Source of the DNA: DASVLX01 sp036384655
GTDB taxonomy: Bacteria; Actinomycetota; Actinomycetes; Mycobacteriales; Pseudonocardiaceae
Direction of reading: 5' to 3'
Length of the DNA stretch: 34,727 nucleotides
Assembly: GCA_036384655.1 (NCBI GenBank)
Contig: DASVLX010000047.1
Location: 1-34,727 of the forward strand
The notes below the pieces were generated by a model. The model had not been told where the DNA came from and did not search any database. It saw nothing but the letters and a program-made list of their open reading frames with translations. A program made the translations under genes and the position numbers. Shown one piece after another: positions 16,092 through 23,700 of this stretch (within the stretch, counting starts at the first letter, position 1; the number at the start of each line of letters is the position of its first letter).

Positions 16092-16110
16092 TCACCGGCC
16101 ACGAATGACG

Positions 16111-16140
16111 AACGGGACGGGTCCTCGGATCCGTCCCGTT
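16111..16140. terminator. Bidirectional hairpin between ctaF and trpD
   Basis: AACGGGACGG (16111-16120) pairs perfectly with CCGTCCCGTT (16131-16140). The stem can extend inward by further pairs, including one G-U, leaving a very small loop. It lies between the convergent ctaF and trpD stops. Confidence 0.8.
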
Positions 16141-16171
16141 GTTCGTCCAGCGGCAGCCCTGACCACGACAG

Positions 16172-17287
16172 CTACGACGCGCTGGCGCGCAGTTCGGTCG
16201 AGCGGGCGATCCAGCGGCTCAGCAGGCTGGCGGTGGCACCGGAGTCCACGGCGGCCGTGGCGGTCGCCAATCCCTGCCTGAGATCGTCTGTGAGGTCATC
16301 GGAGAGCCCGCGGTAGGCAGCGATCGCTCCGGCGGCGTTCAGCAGGACAGCGTCCCGCACAGGGCCCGTTTTGCCGGCCGCCAGTTCGTGGATGACCTTC
16401 GCGTTCGCCTGGGCGTCCCCACCGCGCAGATCCTCCGGGCTGGACAGCGTGATGCCCAACGCCGTGGGATCGACCCGGTCCAGTCGGACCGCGCCGTCCT
16501 TCACCGCCCATACCGTGCTGGTCGTGGTGGTGGTCAGCTCGTCAAGGCCGTCGTCACCACGCACCACGAGCACGCTCGTGCCGCGCCGCGCGAACACCTC
16601 GGCCATCACCGGCGCCATCCGCGGGTTGGCGCAGCCGATCAGGCCGGCGGCCGGGCTGGCCGGGTTGGTGAGCGGTCCCAACACGTTGAACGCGGTCGGG
16701 ATGCCGAGCTCCCGCCGGGTGCTGCCGGCGTACCGGAACGACGGGTGGTAGGCGGCCGCGAAGCAGAACCCGATACCCAGCTCCGCGACGCAGCTCCGGA
16801 CGGCGTCGGGTGGCAGGTCGATGGCCACACCGAGGGCCTCCAGCACGTCCGCGGCGCCGGACTTGGACGTCGCGGCGCGGTTGCCGTGCTTGACCACCGG
16901 CACGCCGGCGGCGGCCACCACGAGGGCCGCCATCGTCGAGATGTTGACCGAGCCCTTCCGGTCACCACCGGTGCCGACGATGTCGACCGCGCGTACGTCG
17001 ATGTCGACCAGCCTGGCGTGTTCGATCATCGACCGCGCCATGCCACCGATCTCCGCCGCGGTCTCGCCCTTGGCGCGCAACGCGACCACGAACCCGGCGA
17101 TCTGCGCGGACGTGGCCGTCCCCGACATCACCTGGTCCATCGCCCACGCCGCGTCGGCCTCGGTCAGATCCTCGCCGGCGGTCAGCCGCAGCAGCACGGA
17201 CGGCCAAGTCTGTTCGGGCGGGTCGAACTGCTCGGATGGGTCGGATGCCGCCGGGTCGGACGCCGCTGGACTGGCGGGCTCGGTCAT
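16172..17287 (-). CDS. trpD: Anthranilate phosphoribosyltransferase
   Basis: TrpD joins anthranilate to phosphoribosyl pyrophosphate in the second step of tryptophan synthesis. The 371-residue product has a 26-residue Pro/Ala/Ser/Asp-rich N-terminal extension, then the canonical fold. The PRPP-binding VGTGGDRKGSVNIST and KHGNRAATSKSGAADVLEALG blocks are intact, as is the later DGLDEL segment. It is not with other trp genes; its neighbours are respiratory genes, the same setting as mycobacterial Rv2192c. The ATG at 17287 overlaps the stop of the receiver-like gene as ATGA, so the pair is translationally coupled. Confidence 0.95.
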   Translation of the reverse strand: MTEPASPAASDPAASDPSEQFDPPEQTWPSVLLRLTAGEDLTEADAAWAMDQVMSGTATSAQIAGFVVALRAKGETAAEIGGMARSMIEHARLVDIDVRAVDIVGTGGDRKGSVNISTMAALVVAAAGVPVVKHGNRAATSKSGAADVLEALGVAIDLPPDAVRSCVAELGIGFCFAAAYHPSFRYAGSTRRELGIPTAFNVLGPLTNPASPAAGLIGCANPRMAPVMAEVFARRGTSVLVVRGDDGLDELTTTTTSTVWAVKDGAVRLDRVDPTALGITLSSPEDLRGGDAQANAKVIHELAAGKTGPVRDAVLLNAAGAIAAYRGLSDDLTDDLRQGLATATAAVDSGATASLLSRWIARSTELRASAS

Positions 17288-17694
17288 CCGGCCACCACGG
17301 GCGCACGCTGGGTGCGGCGCAGCACGTCGGCCACGGTCTCGGCGGCCGCCAACGGGTCCAGCGGGTGGACCAGCACCGCGTCCGCCTGCGACCAGGTCGC
17401 CAGCCAGCGGTCATCGGCGCGGCGCAGCACGAGAATGATCGGCGGGCACTCCTTCAGCTCGTTCTTGAGCTGCCGGGAGATGCCCATGCCGCCGGTGGGC
17501 TGCGCCTCGCCGTCCAGGATCGCGAGGTCGATCTTCTCGTGGTCGACCAGGTTCAGGACGTCCTCGATGGTCGCCGCGTCCCGGTAGGTCACTCGACCGA
17601 GATCGGGAGCCGGCCGACTACCGATCGCCATCTTGATCGCCTCGCGCACCTTCGCGCGGTGACTGAATACCAGGATGCTGGTGACTTCTGTCAT
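17284..17694 (-). CDS. Stand-alone receiver-like domain protein, degenerate
   Basis: A 136-residue single-domain protein with the length and alternating pattern of a response-regulator receiver. Asp61 in LAILDGEAQPTGG sits where the phosphoacceptor would be. The usual acidic pair after the first strand is replaced (ILVFSHRAKVRE, 7-18) and the conserved Lys before the last strand is a His (VLVHPLDPL). It therefore probably does not signal by ordinary phosphorylation. No output domain is present. It is coupled to trpD by an ATGA overlap and is divergent from ctaE. Similar small proteins occur next to trpD in related actinobacteria; function is unknown. Confidence 0.75.
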   Translation of the reverse strand: MTEVTSILVFSHRAKVREAIKMAIGSRPAPDLGRVTYRDAATIEDVLNLVDHEKIDLAILDGEAQPTGGMGISRQLKNELKECPPIILVLRRADDRWLATWSQADAVLVHPLDPLAAAETVADVLRRTQRAPVVAG

Positions 17695-17807
17695 CTCTTA
17701 CTGAACCTCCGCTGACCCGCGGGAACCTGGCGGTATTTACTGTCCCCATGACCTTAGTGCCTGCCGTGGAGGCGCTGCCAGGACGGTCGTAGACCCTGGT
17801 CCCCCTG

Positions 17808-17835
17808 GTTACCTCCGGTAACGACGTGGTGTCGT
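17808..17835. promoter_or_regulatory. Two adjacent palindromes in the ctaE / receiver-gene divergent region
   Basis: GTTACC (17808-17813) and GGTAAC (17817-17822) flank TCC. The next inverted repeat, ACGAC (17821-17825) with GTCGT (17831-17835), overlaps it by two bases. They lie about 75-100 bases upstream of ctaE. The GTTACC/GGTAAC arms resemble the boxes in both NlpC/P60 leaders. Confidence 0.45.
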
Positions 17836-17894
17836 ACCGGAGCGGATCGCGACACGCCCGTGAATCTGGGGCTGTACAGATCGCTTCAACAAGC

Positions 17895-17907
17895 CATAAT
17901 TCGTCGC
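17895..17907 (+). promoter_or_regulatory. Probable ctaE promoter giving a leaderless mRNA
   Basis: CATAAT (17895-17900) matches the -10 consensus at five of six positions and ends seven bases before the GTG start at 17908. TGTACA (17873-17878) at a 16-base distance is a possible -35. No Shine-Dalgarno precedes the GTG, so transcription probably begins at or next to the start codon. Confidence 0.5.
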
Positions 17908-18513
17908 GTGACTACGGCAGCGCCCAGCCTCGGCCAGCGTGTGCACTCGCTGAACCGACCGAACATGGTCAGCGTGGGCACGATCATCTGGCTGTCCAGC
18001 GAACTGATGTTCTTCGCGGGCCTCTTCGCCATGTTCTTTACGGTGAAAGCCCAGAACACCGCTCCTGACTGGCCGCCCAAGCCAGCCGAGCTGGATATCC
18101 CATACTCGCTGCCGTTCACGATCATCCTGGTGGCGTCATCCTTCACCTGTCAGATGGGTGTGTTCGCCGCCGAACGTGGCGATGTGTTCGGACTGCGCCG
18201 GTGGTACTCGTTGACCTTCCTGATGGGCCTGATCTTCGTCTGCGGTCAGGCTGGCGAGTACTACATGCTGGTCACACAGCACGACACGACGATCTCTTCG
18301 TCGGCGTGGGGCTCGGTCTTCTTCGTCGCCACCGGCTTCCACGGACTCCATGTCATCGGTGGTCTCGTAGCCTTCATCTTCCTCATGGCCAGGACGAAGA
18401 TGAGCAAGTTCACCCCAGCCCAGGCGACCGCCAGCATCGTCGTGTCGTATTACTGGCACTTCGTCGACATCGTCTGGATCGGCCTGTTCGCCTGTGTTGA
18501 ACTCCTGAAGTGA
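17908..18513 (+). CDS. ctaE: Cytochrome c oxidase subunit III
   Basis: Subunit III of the aa3 oxidase, a 201-residue protein with five membrane helices. RVHSLNRPNMVSVGTIIWLS and SELMFFAGLFAMFF near the start and GFHGLHVIGGL, then YYWHFVDIVWI near the end are family signatures. The GTG at 17908 gives the usual N-terminus (TTAAPSLGQRVHSLNRPN); an ATG at 17860 would add 16 residues not typical of the family. The promoter pattern suggests a leaderless mRNA. It begins the ctaE-qcrC-qcrA-qcrB operon. Confidence 0.94.
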   Translation: MTTAAPSLGQRVHSLNRPNMVSVGTIIWLSSELMFFAGLFAMFFTVKAQNTAPDWPPKPAELDIPYSLPFTIILVASSFTCQMGVFAAERGDVFGLRRWYSLTFLMGLIFVCGQAGEYYMLVTQHDTTISSSAWGSVFFVATGFHGLHVIGGLVAFIFLMARTKMSKFTPAQATASIVVSYYWHFVDIVWIGLFACVELLK

Positions 18514-18564
18514 CCACCCGAAGTGACATTCCGCGGACGCTCCCGCCCGGACCCGAGGAACCAC

Positions 18565-19398
18565 ATGACGACGAAGGAATCAACTGCCAACGAGGGCAGT
18601 CTCCGACCTCGCGGTAAGTTGCGGCGCCGGATTTCCGGCATACTCGCGCTGGGGGTCGCCCTGGTCGGCGCGGGTGCGCTGTACAGCGTGCTGACGCCGA
18701 CTCCACAGGTCGCACACGCCGCGGACAGTGACAGCGGCAATGCCGCGTTGGTCGCCCAGGGCAAGCAACTGTTCGAGAACACCTGCATCTCCTGCCATGG
18801 TTCCAACCTGCAGGGCGTGTCCGGCCGGGGCCCGAGCCTGATCGGCGTCGGCTCGGCGGCCGTCTACTTCCAGGTCTCCACCGGCCGGATGCCGCTGACG
18901 GCGCAGGGCGCACAGGCCGACGTCAAGCCGGTGGCGTTCACCCCGCAGGAGATCGACGCGTTGGACGCCTACGTCGAGTCGATCGGCGGCGGTCCGCAGC
19001 GGCCGACCGAGAGCGGCGCTCAGTTGATCGGTAACGACCCGGCCCGCGGTGGTGACCTGTTCCGGCTCAACTGCGCGTCCTGCCACAACTTCACCGGCCA
19101 GGGCGGCGCGTTGTCCAGCGGCAAGGCGGCGCCGTCGCTGCAGAGCGCGTCCCCCGACACGATCTACACGGCGATGCTGTCCGGTCCGCAGAACATGCCC
19201 CGCTTCTCCGACCGCCAACTGACGTCGGACGAGAAGAAGGACGTCATCGCCTACATCAAGTCCGTGCAGGGCCAGAGCAACAGCCCCGGCGGTTACGCGC
19301 TGGGCGGCATCGGCCCGGTGTCCGAGGGCTTCGCGATGTTCGCGGTGGGCGTCGTCGCGCTGATCGGCGTGACCCTGTGGATCGGAGCCAAGGCATGA
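18565..19398 (+). CDS. qcrC: Dihaem cytochrome c subunit of the bcc complex
   Basis: QcrC replaces both cytochrome c1 and soluble cytochrome c in actinobacteria and passes electrons from the bc complex to CtaC. The 277-residue product has a cytoplasmic basic start, an N-terminal membrane helix, two haem sites (CISCHG near residue 74 and CASCHN near residue 172), and a C-terminal membrane anchor (SEGFAMFAVGVVALIGVTLW). The ATG at 18565 follows GAGGAA closely; an ATG at 18523 would add 14 Arg-rich residues without a ribosome site. It overlaps qcrA as ATGA. Confidence 0.95.
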   Translation: MTTKESTANEGSLRPRGKLRRRISGILALGVALVGAGALYSVLTPTPQVAHAADSDSGNAALVAQGKQLFENTCISCHGSNLQGVSGRGPSLIGVGSAAVYFQVSTGRMPLTAQGAQADVKPVAFTPQEIDALDAYVESIGGGPQRPTESGAQLIGNDPARGGDLFRLNCASCHNFTGQGGALSSGKAAPSLQSASPDTIYTAMLSGPQNMPRFSDRQLTSDEKKDVIAYIKSVQGQSNSPGGYALGGIGPVSEGFAMFAVGVVALIGVTLWIGAKA

Positions 19399-20531
19399 GT
19401 GAGCCGAAGGACCCGCGGGTGCCGAGCGACGAGCAGCTCGCCACCATGAGCCGCGACGAGCTCGTCCGCCTCGGCCTGAAGCTCGACGATGTCGAGTTGG
19501 TCGAGTACGACGAGCCGTGGCCGGTCAAGGGCACCCGCGCGGAACGCCGGGCCGAGAAGATCGTTGCCGGCTGGTTCGCCCTCGGCCTGATCGCCGCGAT
19601 CGCGTTCATCGTCATCTACATCGCGTGGCCCTGGCAGTACCGGTCGGCCGGCCACCAGGCGCTGTACCTGCTGTACACGCCGCTGCTCGGCGTCACCCTC
19701 GGGCTGGCGGTGCTGTCCCTGGGCGTCGGTGTGATCACCTACGTCAAGAAGTTCGTGCCACACGAGGTCGCCGTCCAGCAGCGCCATGACGGCCCGTCCG
19801 ACGAGGTGGACCGGCAGACGACGGTCGCCCTGCTGTCCGACGCGGGCAACCGCAGCACGATCGCCCGCCGGTCGCTGATCTTCCGCACGGCGGGCGCGGC
19901 CGCCGGCGTGTTCGGCCTGACCCTGGTGGTGCTGCCGCTCGGCGGGTTGATCAAGAACCCGTGGGCCAATTCGAACACCAACCAGTCGCTGTGGCACACC
20001 GGCTGGTACGAGCCGCCGGGTCCGACCGCCGAGCGGGTGTATCTGCGCAAGGACACCGGTAACCCGAACGAGATCGCGTTGGTCAGCCCGGCCGACATGG
20101 ACGCCGGCTCGATGCAGACGGTGTTCCCGTTCCGCGAGTCGGAGCGCGGTAATCCGGAGAAACTCCAGGCGGCACTGACCGAGTCGGACAATCCGGTGAT
20201 GCTCATCCGGTTGCGGCCGGAGGACGCCGCGAACGTCATCAAGCGCAAGGGCCAGGAAGACTTCAACTACGGCGACTACTACGCCTACACCAAGATCTGT
20301 AGTCACCTTGGCTGCCCGACCTCGCTGTTCGAACAGCAGACCAACCGCATTCTGTGCCCGTGTCACCAGTCGCAGTTCAACGCGCTGGAGTACTGCAAGC
20401 CGATCTTCGGACCGGCCACCCGTGCCCTGGCGCAGTTGCCCATCGAGGTCGACGCGACGACCGGATACTTCTACGCTCGGCATGACTTCATCGAAGCGGT
20501 TGGCCCGGCATTCTGGGAGCGGTCGTCATGA
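19395..20531 (+). CDS. qcrA: Rieske iron-sulfur subunit of the bcc complex
   Basis: The Rieske subunit accepts one electron from menaquinol and passes it to QcrC. The 378-residue actinobacterial form has a charged cytoplasmic N-terminus, three membrane helices (near 60-80, 95-120 and 155-180) and a C-terminal Rieske domain. The cluster ligands are in CSHLGC and CPCHQS near residues 303-325. Both starts and stops overlap neighbours by ATGA, so synthesis is coupled along qcrC-qcrA-qcrB. Confidence 0.95.
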   Translation: MSEPKDPRVPSDEQLATMSRDELVRLGLKLDDVELVEYDEPWPVKGTRAERRAEKIVAGWFALGLIAAIAFIVIYIAWPWQYRSAGHQALYLLYTPLLGVTLGLAVLSLGVGVITYVKKFVPHEVAVQQRHDGPSDEVDRQTTVALLSDAGNRSTIARRSLIFRTAGAAAGVFGLTLVVLPLGGLIKNPWANSNTNQSLWHTGWYEPPGPTAERVYLRKDTGNPNEIALVSPADMDAGSMQTVFPFRESERGNPEKLQAALTESDNPVMLIRLRPEDAANVIKRKGQEDFNYGDYYAYTKICSHLGCPTSLFEQQTNRILCPCHQSQFNALEYCKPIFGPATRALAQLPIEVDATTGYFYARHDFIEAVGPAFWERSS

Positions 20532-22186
20532 GTAGCTCGATCACCACACCGACCAAGCCGGCGAATCCCCTGCTCAAGCAACTGGGCACGGCCGCGCATG
20601 AACTCGACGAGCGATACCGGGTCGCCAATGGCCTCAAGCGACAGCTCAACAAGGTCTTCCCGAGTCACTGGTCGTTCATGCTCGGTGAGATCGCGCTGTA
20701 CAGCTTTATCGTGCTGCTGCTGTCCGGGGTCTATCTGGCGTTGTTCTTCGACCCGTCGATGACCGAGGTGACCTACAACGGCAGCTTCGCGAATCTGCGT
20801 GGCGTTTCGATGTCGGAGGCGTACGCCTCGACCCTGAACATCAGTTTCGACGTGCGCGGCGGCCTGTTCATCCGGCAGGTTCACCACTGGGCGGCACTGC
20901 TGTTCATGTCCGCGATCGTCGTGCACATGATGCGGATCTTCTTCACCGGCGCGTTCCGCAAGCCGAGGGAGACGAACTGGGTCATCGGCGTGCTGCTGCT
21001 CCTGCTGGGCACCCTGGAGGGCTTCTTCGGCTACTCACTGCCGGACGACCTGCTGTCCGGCACCGGCCTGCGGATCATGTCCGGCCTGATGCTGTCCATT
21101 CCGATCATCGGGACCTGGGCGAACTGGTTGGTGTTCGGTGGCAAGTTCCCCGGTGACGGCGTGCTGATTCCACGGCTCTACGCGACGCATATCGTGGTGA
21201 TTCCGGGGATTCTGCTGGCCTTGATCGCCTTGCACATCGGTCTGGTCTGGTACCAGAAACACACTCAGTTCCCGGGCGTGCGGCGCAAGGAATCCAACGT
21301 CGTCGGCGTGCGGATCATGCCGGTCTTCGCGCTCAAGGGTGGTGGCTTCTTCGCCATCGTCGCCGGTGTGATCGCGGTGATCTCCGGGATCTTCCAGATC
21401 AACCCGATCTGGAACTTCGGTCCCTACAATCCCGGGCAGGTGTCGGCGGGTTCGCAGCCCGACTGGTACATGGGCTGGACGGACGGCCTGATTCGATTGT
21501 GGCCGGCCTGGGAGGTCTATCTCGGCCACTACATGATTCCGGCCGCGTTCTTCCCGTTCATGCTGGGTCTGCCGATGCTGACCGCCGCCGCGGCCGTGTA
21601 CCCGTTCGTCGAACGGGTACTGACCAAGGACAACGCGCATCACAACCTGCTACAGCGGCCACGGGACGTGCCGGTCCGCACCGGTCTTGGCGCGATGGCG
21701 ATCACCTATTTCATGGTGGCGCTGTTGTCCGGTGGCAACGACATCCTGGCGGACAAGTTCGACATCTCGCTGAACGCGACCACCTGGATGGGCCGCATCG
21801 GCCTGCTGTTGCTGCCCCCGCTCGCGTACTTCATCACCTACCGGGTGTGTCTCGGCCTGCAGCGGGCCGACCGCGAGGTGCTGGAACACGGCATCGAGAC
21901 CGGCATCATCCGGCGACTGCCGCATGGCGAGTTCATCGAGGTGCACCAGCCGCTGGGGCCGGTGGACGAGCACGGTCACCCCGTGCCGCTGCCCTACCAG
22001 GGCGCTCCGGTGCCGAAGCGGATGAACAAGCTGGGTGCGGCCGGCCACGCGGTGCCGGGCGGTCTGCTGCGGCCCGACCCGGCCGAGGAACGGGTCGCGC
22101 TGGAACGGGCGCGGGAGGAACAGCGGGTGAAGGCGCTGGAGTCGGCGCGTTCCGCGAACGAGGGAGGCTCCGAGTCGACGGAGTGA
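20528..22186 (+). CDS. qcrB: Cytochrome b subunit of the bcc complex
   Basis: QcrB holds two b haems and the menaquinol oxidation and reduction sites. The 552-residue product has about eight to nine membrane helices. QVHHWAALLFMSAIVVHMMR and THIVVIPGILLALIALHIG carry the paired haem-ligand histidines. The NPIWNFGPYNPGQVSAGSQP loop lies near the quinol site, where the bcc inhibitor Q203 binds in mycobacteria. A charged cytoplasmic tail of about 110 residues ends the protein, as in mycobacteria. Last gene of the operon; no clear terminator follows. Confidence 0.95.
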   Translation: MSSSITTPTKPANPLLKQLGTAAHELDERYRVANGLKRQLNKVFPSHWSFMLGEIALYSFIVLLLSGVYLALFFDPSMTEVTYNGSFANLRGVSMSEAYASTLNISFDVRGGLFIRQVHHWAALLFMSAIVVHMMRIFFTGAFRKPRETNWVIGVLLLLLGTLEGFFGYSLPDDLLSGTGLRIMSGLMLSIPIIGTWANWLVFGGKFPGDGVLIPRLYATHIVVIPGILLALIALHIGLVWYQKHTQFPGVRRKESNVVGVRIMPVFALKGGGFFAIVAGVIAVISGIFQINPIWNFGPYNPGQVSAGSQPDWYMGWTDGLIRLWPAWEVYLGHYMIPAAFFPFMLGLPMLTAAAAVYPFVERVLTKDNAHHNLLQRPRDVPVRTGLGAMAITYFMVALLSGGNDILADKFDISLNATTWMGRIGLLLLPPLAYFITYRVCLGLQRADREVLEHGIETGIIRRLPHGEFIEVHQPLGPVDEHGHPVPLPYQGAPVPKRMNKLGAAGHAVPGGLLRPDPAEERVALERAREEQRVKALESARSANEGGSESTE

Positions 22187-22215
22187 TCGACATGGTGGTC
22201 GGCTAGCCTGCCCGG

Positions 22216-23175
22216 GTGTCCCGACTGCTGCTCCGATCCTCGGTGGTACTCGCGGTGGTGGCGCTGGGCATTGTGGGCGCCGCGAGCCGTTCGCCTGATC
22301 CGCCGGCGCCGTCGGCCCAGTCGGCGGCGTACCAGTCCGCGGCCGCCTCGCGCGGCACGTCCGCGGCCGTGACACCCAGCGCCACCGCGCCCAACGGATT
22401 CGCGGGCGACGCGGCGCAGTGTCCCTACCAGCAGTCCGGCTTCGACTGCGACTTCCAGCGCCGGTTCGCCGCGGTGGAGGCGTACATCAAGACCCGGCCA
22501 GGCACGGTCGGCGTCGTGGTCCGGGACCGGCAGACCGGCGCGGTGTGGCGCAACGAGAACGCGAACACCCTGGTGTGGACGGAATCGACCATCAAGCTGG
22601 CGATGACCGTCGACCTGTTCCAGCGCGACCGGGCCGGCAAGATCACCCTGTCGTCCTCGGACCGCGACCTCATCCAGCGGATGCTGCACAGTTCGGACGA
22701 CAACGCCGCCGACGCGCTGTGGGGCAAGTACGCCGGCGCGGACCACCTGGCGTTCAACGATGACTTTCCCCAGTACGGCATGACATCACTGGTGCCCGAG
22801 CGCGGCTACGCGAACTTCTTCCCGTACTGGGGATTCCAGAAGTGCACCCCGAACGACCTCGACCGACTGATCAACTACGTGCTGACCAACCTGCCCTCGG
22901 ACACCCGCGACTACATCGTGAACCAGCTGCGGAACGTCGCCGCCGACCAGCAGTGGGGCGTGTGGGCCGCCGGTCCGGCGGCCGCACCCGGCAACAAGGA
23001 CGGCTGGGGGCCGGAGGACAACGGCTGGGTGATGAACACGGTCGGCTTCGTCGGACCGGGACAGCGCTACACGCTCACCGTGATGAACAGCCTCAACGGC
23101 CACGGCGGCTATGACGACGGCCAGACCACCGACAGCCACATCGCGCAGCTACTGTTCACCGGCCGATCACTTTGA
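22216..23175 (+). CDS. Secreted beta-lactamase-like serine hydrolase
   Basis: A 319-residue exported protein: an N-terminal hydrophobic helix (SVVLAVVALGIVGAA), a Ser/Ala/Pro-rich linker to about residue 65, then a beta-lactamase/penicillin-binding-protein fold. Ser124 and Lys127 in TESTIKLAM fit the SxxK catalytic motif, SSDDNAADALW (159-169) fits the SxN region, and NKDGW near residue 257 takes the place of KTG. It probably acts on peptidoglycan peptides or a beta-lactam, but need not confer resistance. The GTG at 22216 lacks a ribosome site; TAGCCT ends six bases before it, suggesting a leaderless mRNA separate from qcrB. Confidence 0.8.
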   Translation: MSRLLLRSSVVLAVVALGIVGAASRSPDPPAPSAQSAAYQSAAASRGTSAAVTPSATAPNGFAGDAAQCPYQQSGFDCDFQRRFAAVEAYIKTRPGTVGVVVRDRQTGAVWRNENANTLVWTESTIKLAMTVDLFQRDRAGKITLSSSDRDLIQRMLHSSDDNAADALWGKYAGADHLAFNDDFPQYGMTSLVPERGYANFFPYWGFQKCTPNDLDRLINYVLTNLPSDTRDYIVNQLRNVAADQQWGVWAAGPAAAPGNKDGWGPEDNGWVMNTVGFVGPGQRYTLTVMNSLNGHGGYDDGQTTDSHIAQLLFTGRSL

Positions 23176-23200
23176 TCCGGTGACTGTAATCACTCAATAT

Positions 23201-23256
23201 CCGGCGTTCCGGGCAAGGCCGCAGGCCGCGTGGCGAACTTAGCCACGAACTTAGCC
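23201..23256 (+). repeat. Dispersed palindromic element, truncated copy R1
   Basis: It begins with the same CCGGCGTTCC as copy R2, lacks about ten following bases, then shares the CAAGGCCGCAGGCCGCGTGG core with copies R3 and R4. Its centre folds as CGTGGC (23229-23234) with GCCACG (23242-23247). The 3' half is missing and is replaced by a tandem repeat of CGAACTTAGCC at 23234-23244 and 23246-23256. Confidence 0.7.
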
Positions 23257-23282
23257 CCGCGCTACCCGATCCCCTGTAGGTT

Positions 23283-23382
23283 CCGGCGTTCCAGGTGGAT
23301 GCGCTGCAAGGCCGCAGGGAGCGTGGCGTACTAAGGTACGCGAGCGACCGAGAACGCAGCAGCGCGCCGCCTGGGACGGCGG
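23283..23382 (+). repeat. Dispersed palindromic element, complete copy R2
   Basis: A 100-base element folding into one long arm: outer stem 23283-23298 with 23367-23382 (15 of 16 paired), middle stem GCGCTGC (23301-23307) with GCAGCGC (23359-23365), and apical stem GCGTAC (23326-23331) with GTACGC (23336-23341). It is about 85% identical to copy R3. It ends six bases past the stop of the minus-strand Lrp-domain gene. Confidence 0.85.
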
Positions 23383-23388
23383 AACCGG

Positions 23389-23670
23389 TCAGCTTTCGAG
23401 GCCTATGTCGAATGCAGCCTCGGTGTCCGCGCGGGAGTACGAGCGGAACGCGATGTGCGTGTCGGTGTTGATGACGCCCGGCACCTTGTTGATCCTGTTC
23501 GGCACGATCTCGGCCAGCTCCTCATGAGCCAGCACCTTGATGATCGCGATCAGGTCGACATCACCGGCGCAGGAGTACACCTCGCTGACGCCATCGATAT
23601 CAGCGATGGCCTGCGCCACCTCGGGCAGACTGTCGGCCTCGGCCTGAACGAGCACGATCGCGGTGATCAC
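23389..23670 (-). CDS. Stand-alone Lrp/AsnC ligand-binding (RAM) domain protein
   Basis: The 93-residue product is only the C-terminal regulation-of-amino-acid-metabolism domain of Lrp/AsnC regulators, with no helix-turn-helix. It starts ITAIVLVQAEADSLPEVAQA and has the typical CAGDVDLIAII and GVINTDTHIAF blocks. Such proteins assemble as ring-shaped oligomers that bind amino acids or partner with full Lrp proteins. The GTG at 23670 follows GAGGAGG by six bases. It lies 30 bases after the UvrC-like nuclease gene and probably shares its transcript. It ends next to repeat copy R2. Confidence 0.88.
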   Translation of the reverse strand: MITAIVLVQAEADSLPEVAQAIADIDGVSEVYSCAGDVDLIAIIKVLAHEELAEIVPNRINKVPGVINTDTHIAFRSYSRADTEAAFDIGLES

Positions 23671-23700
23671 GGACGCCTCCTCGCGTTGAGCAGGTTGATC

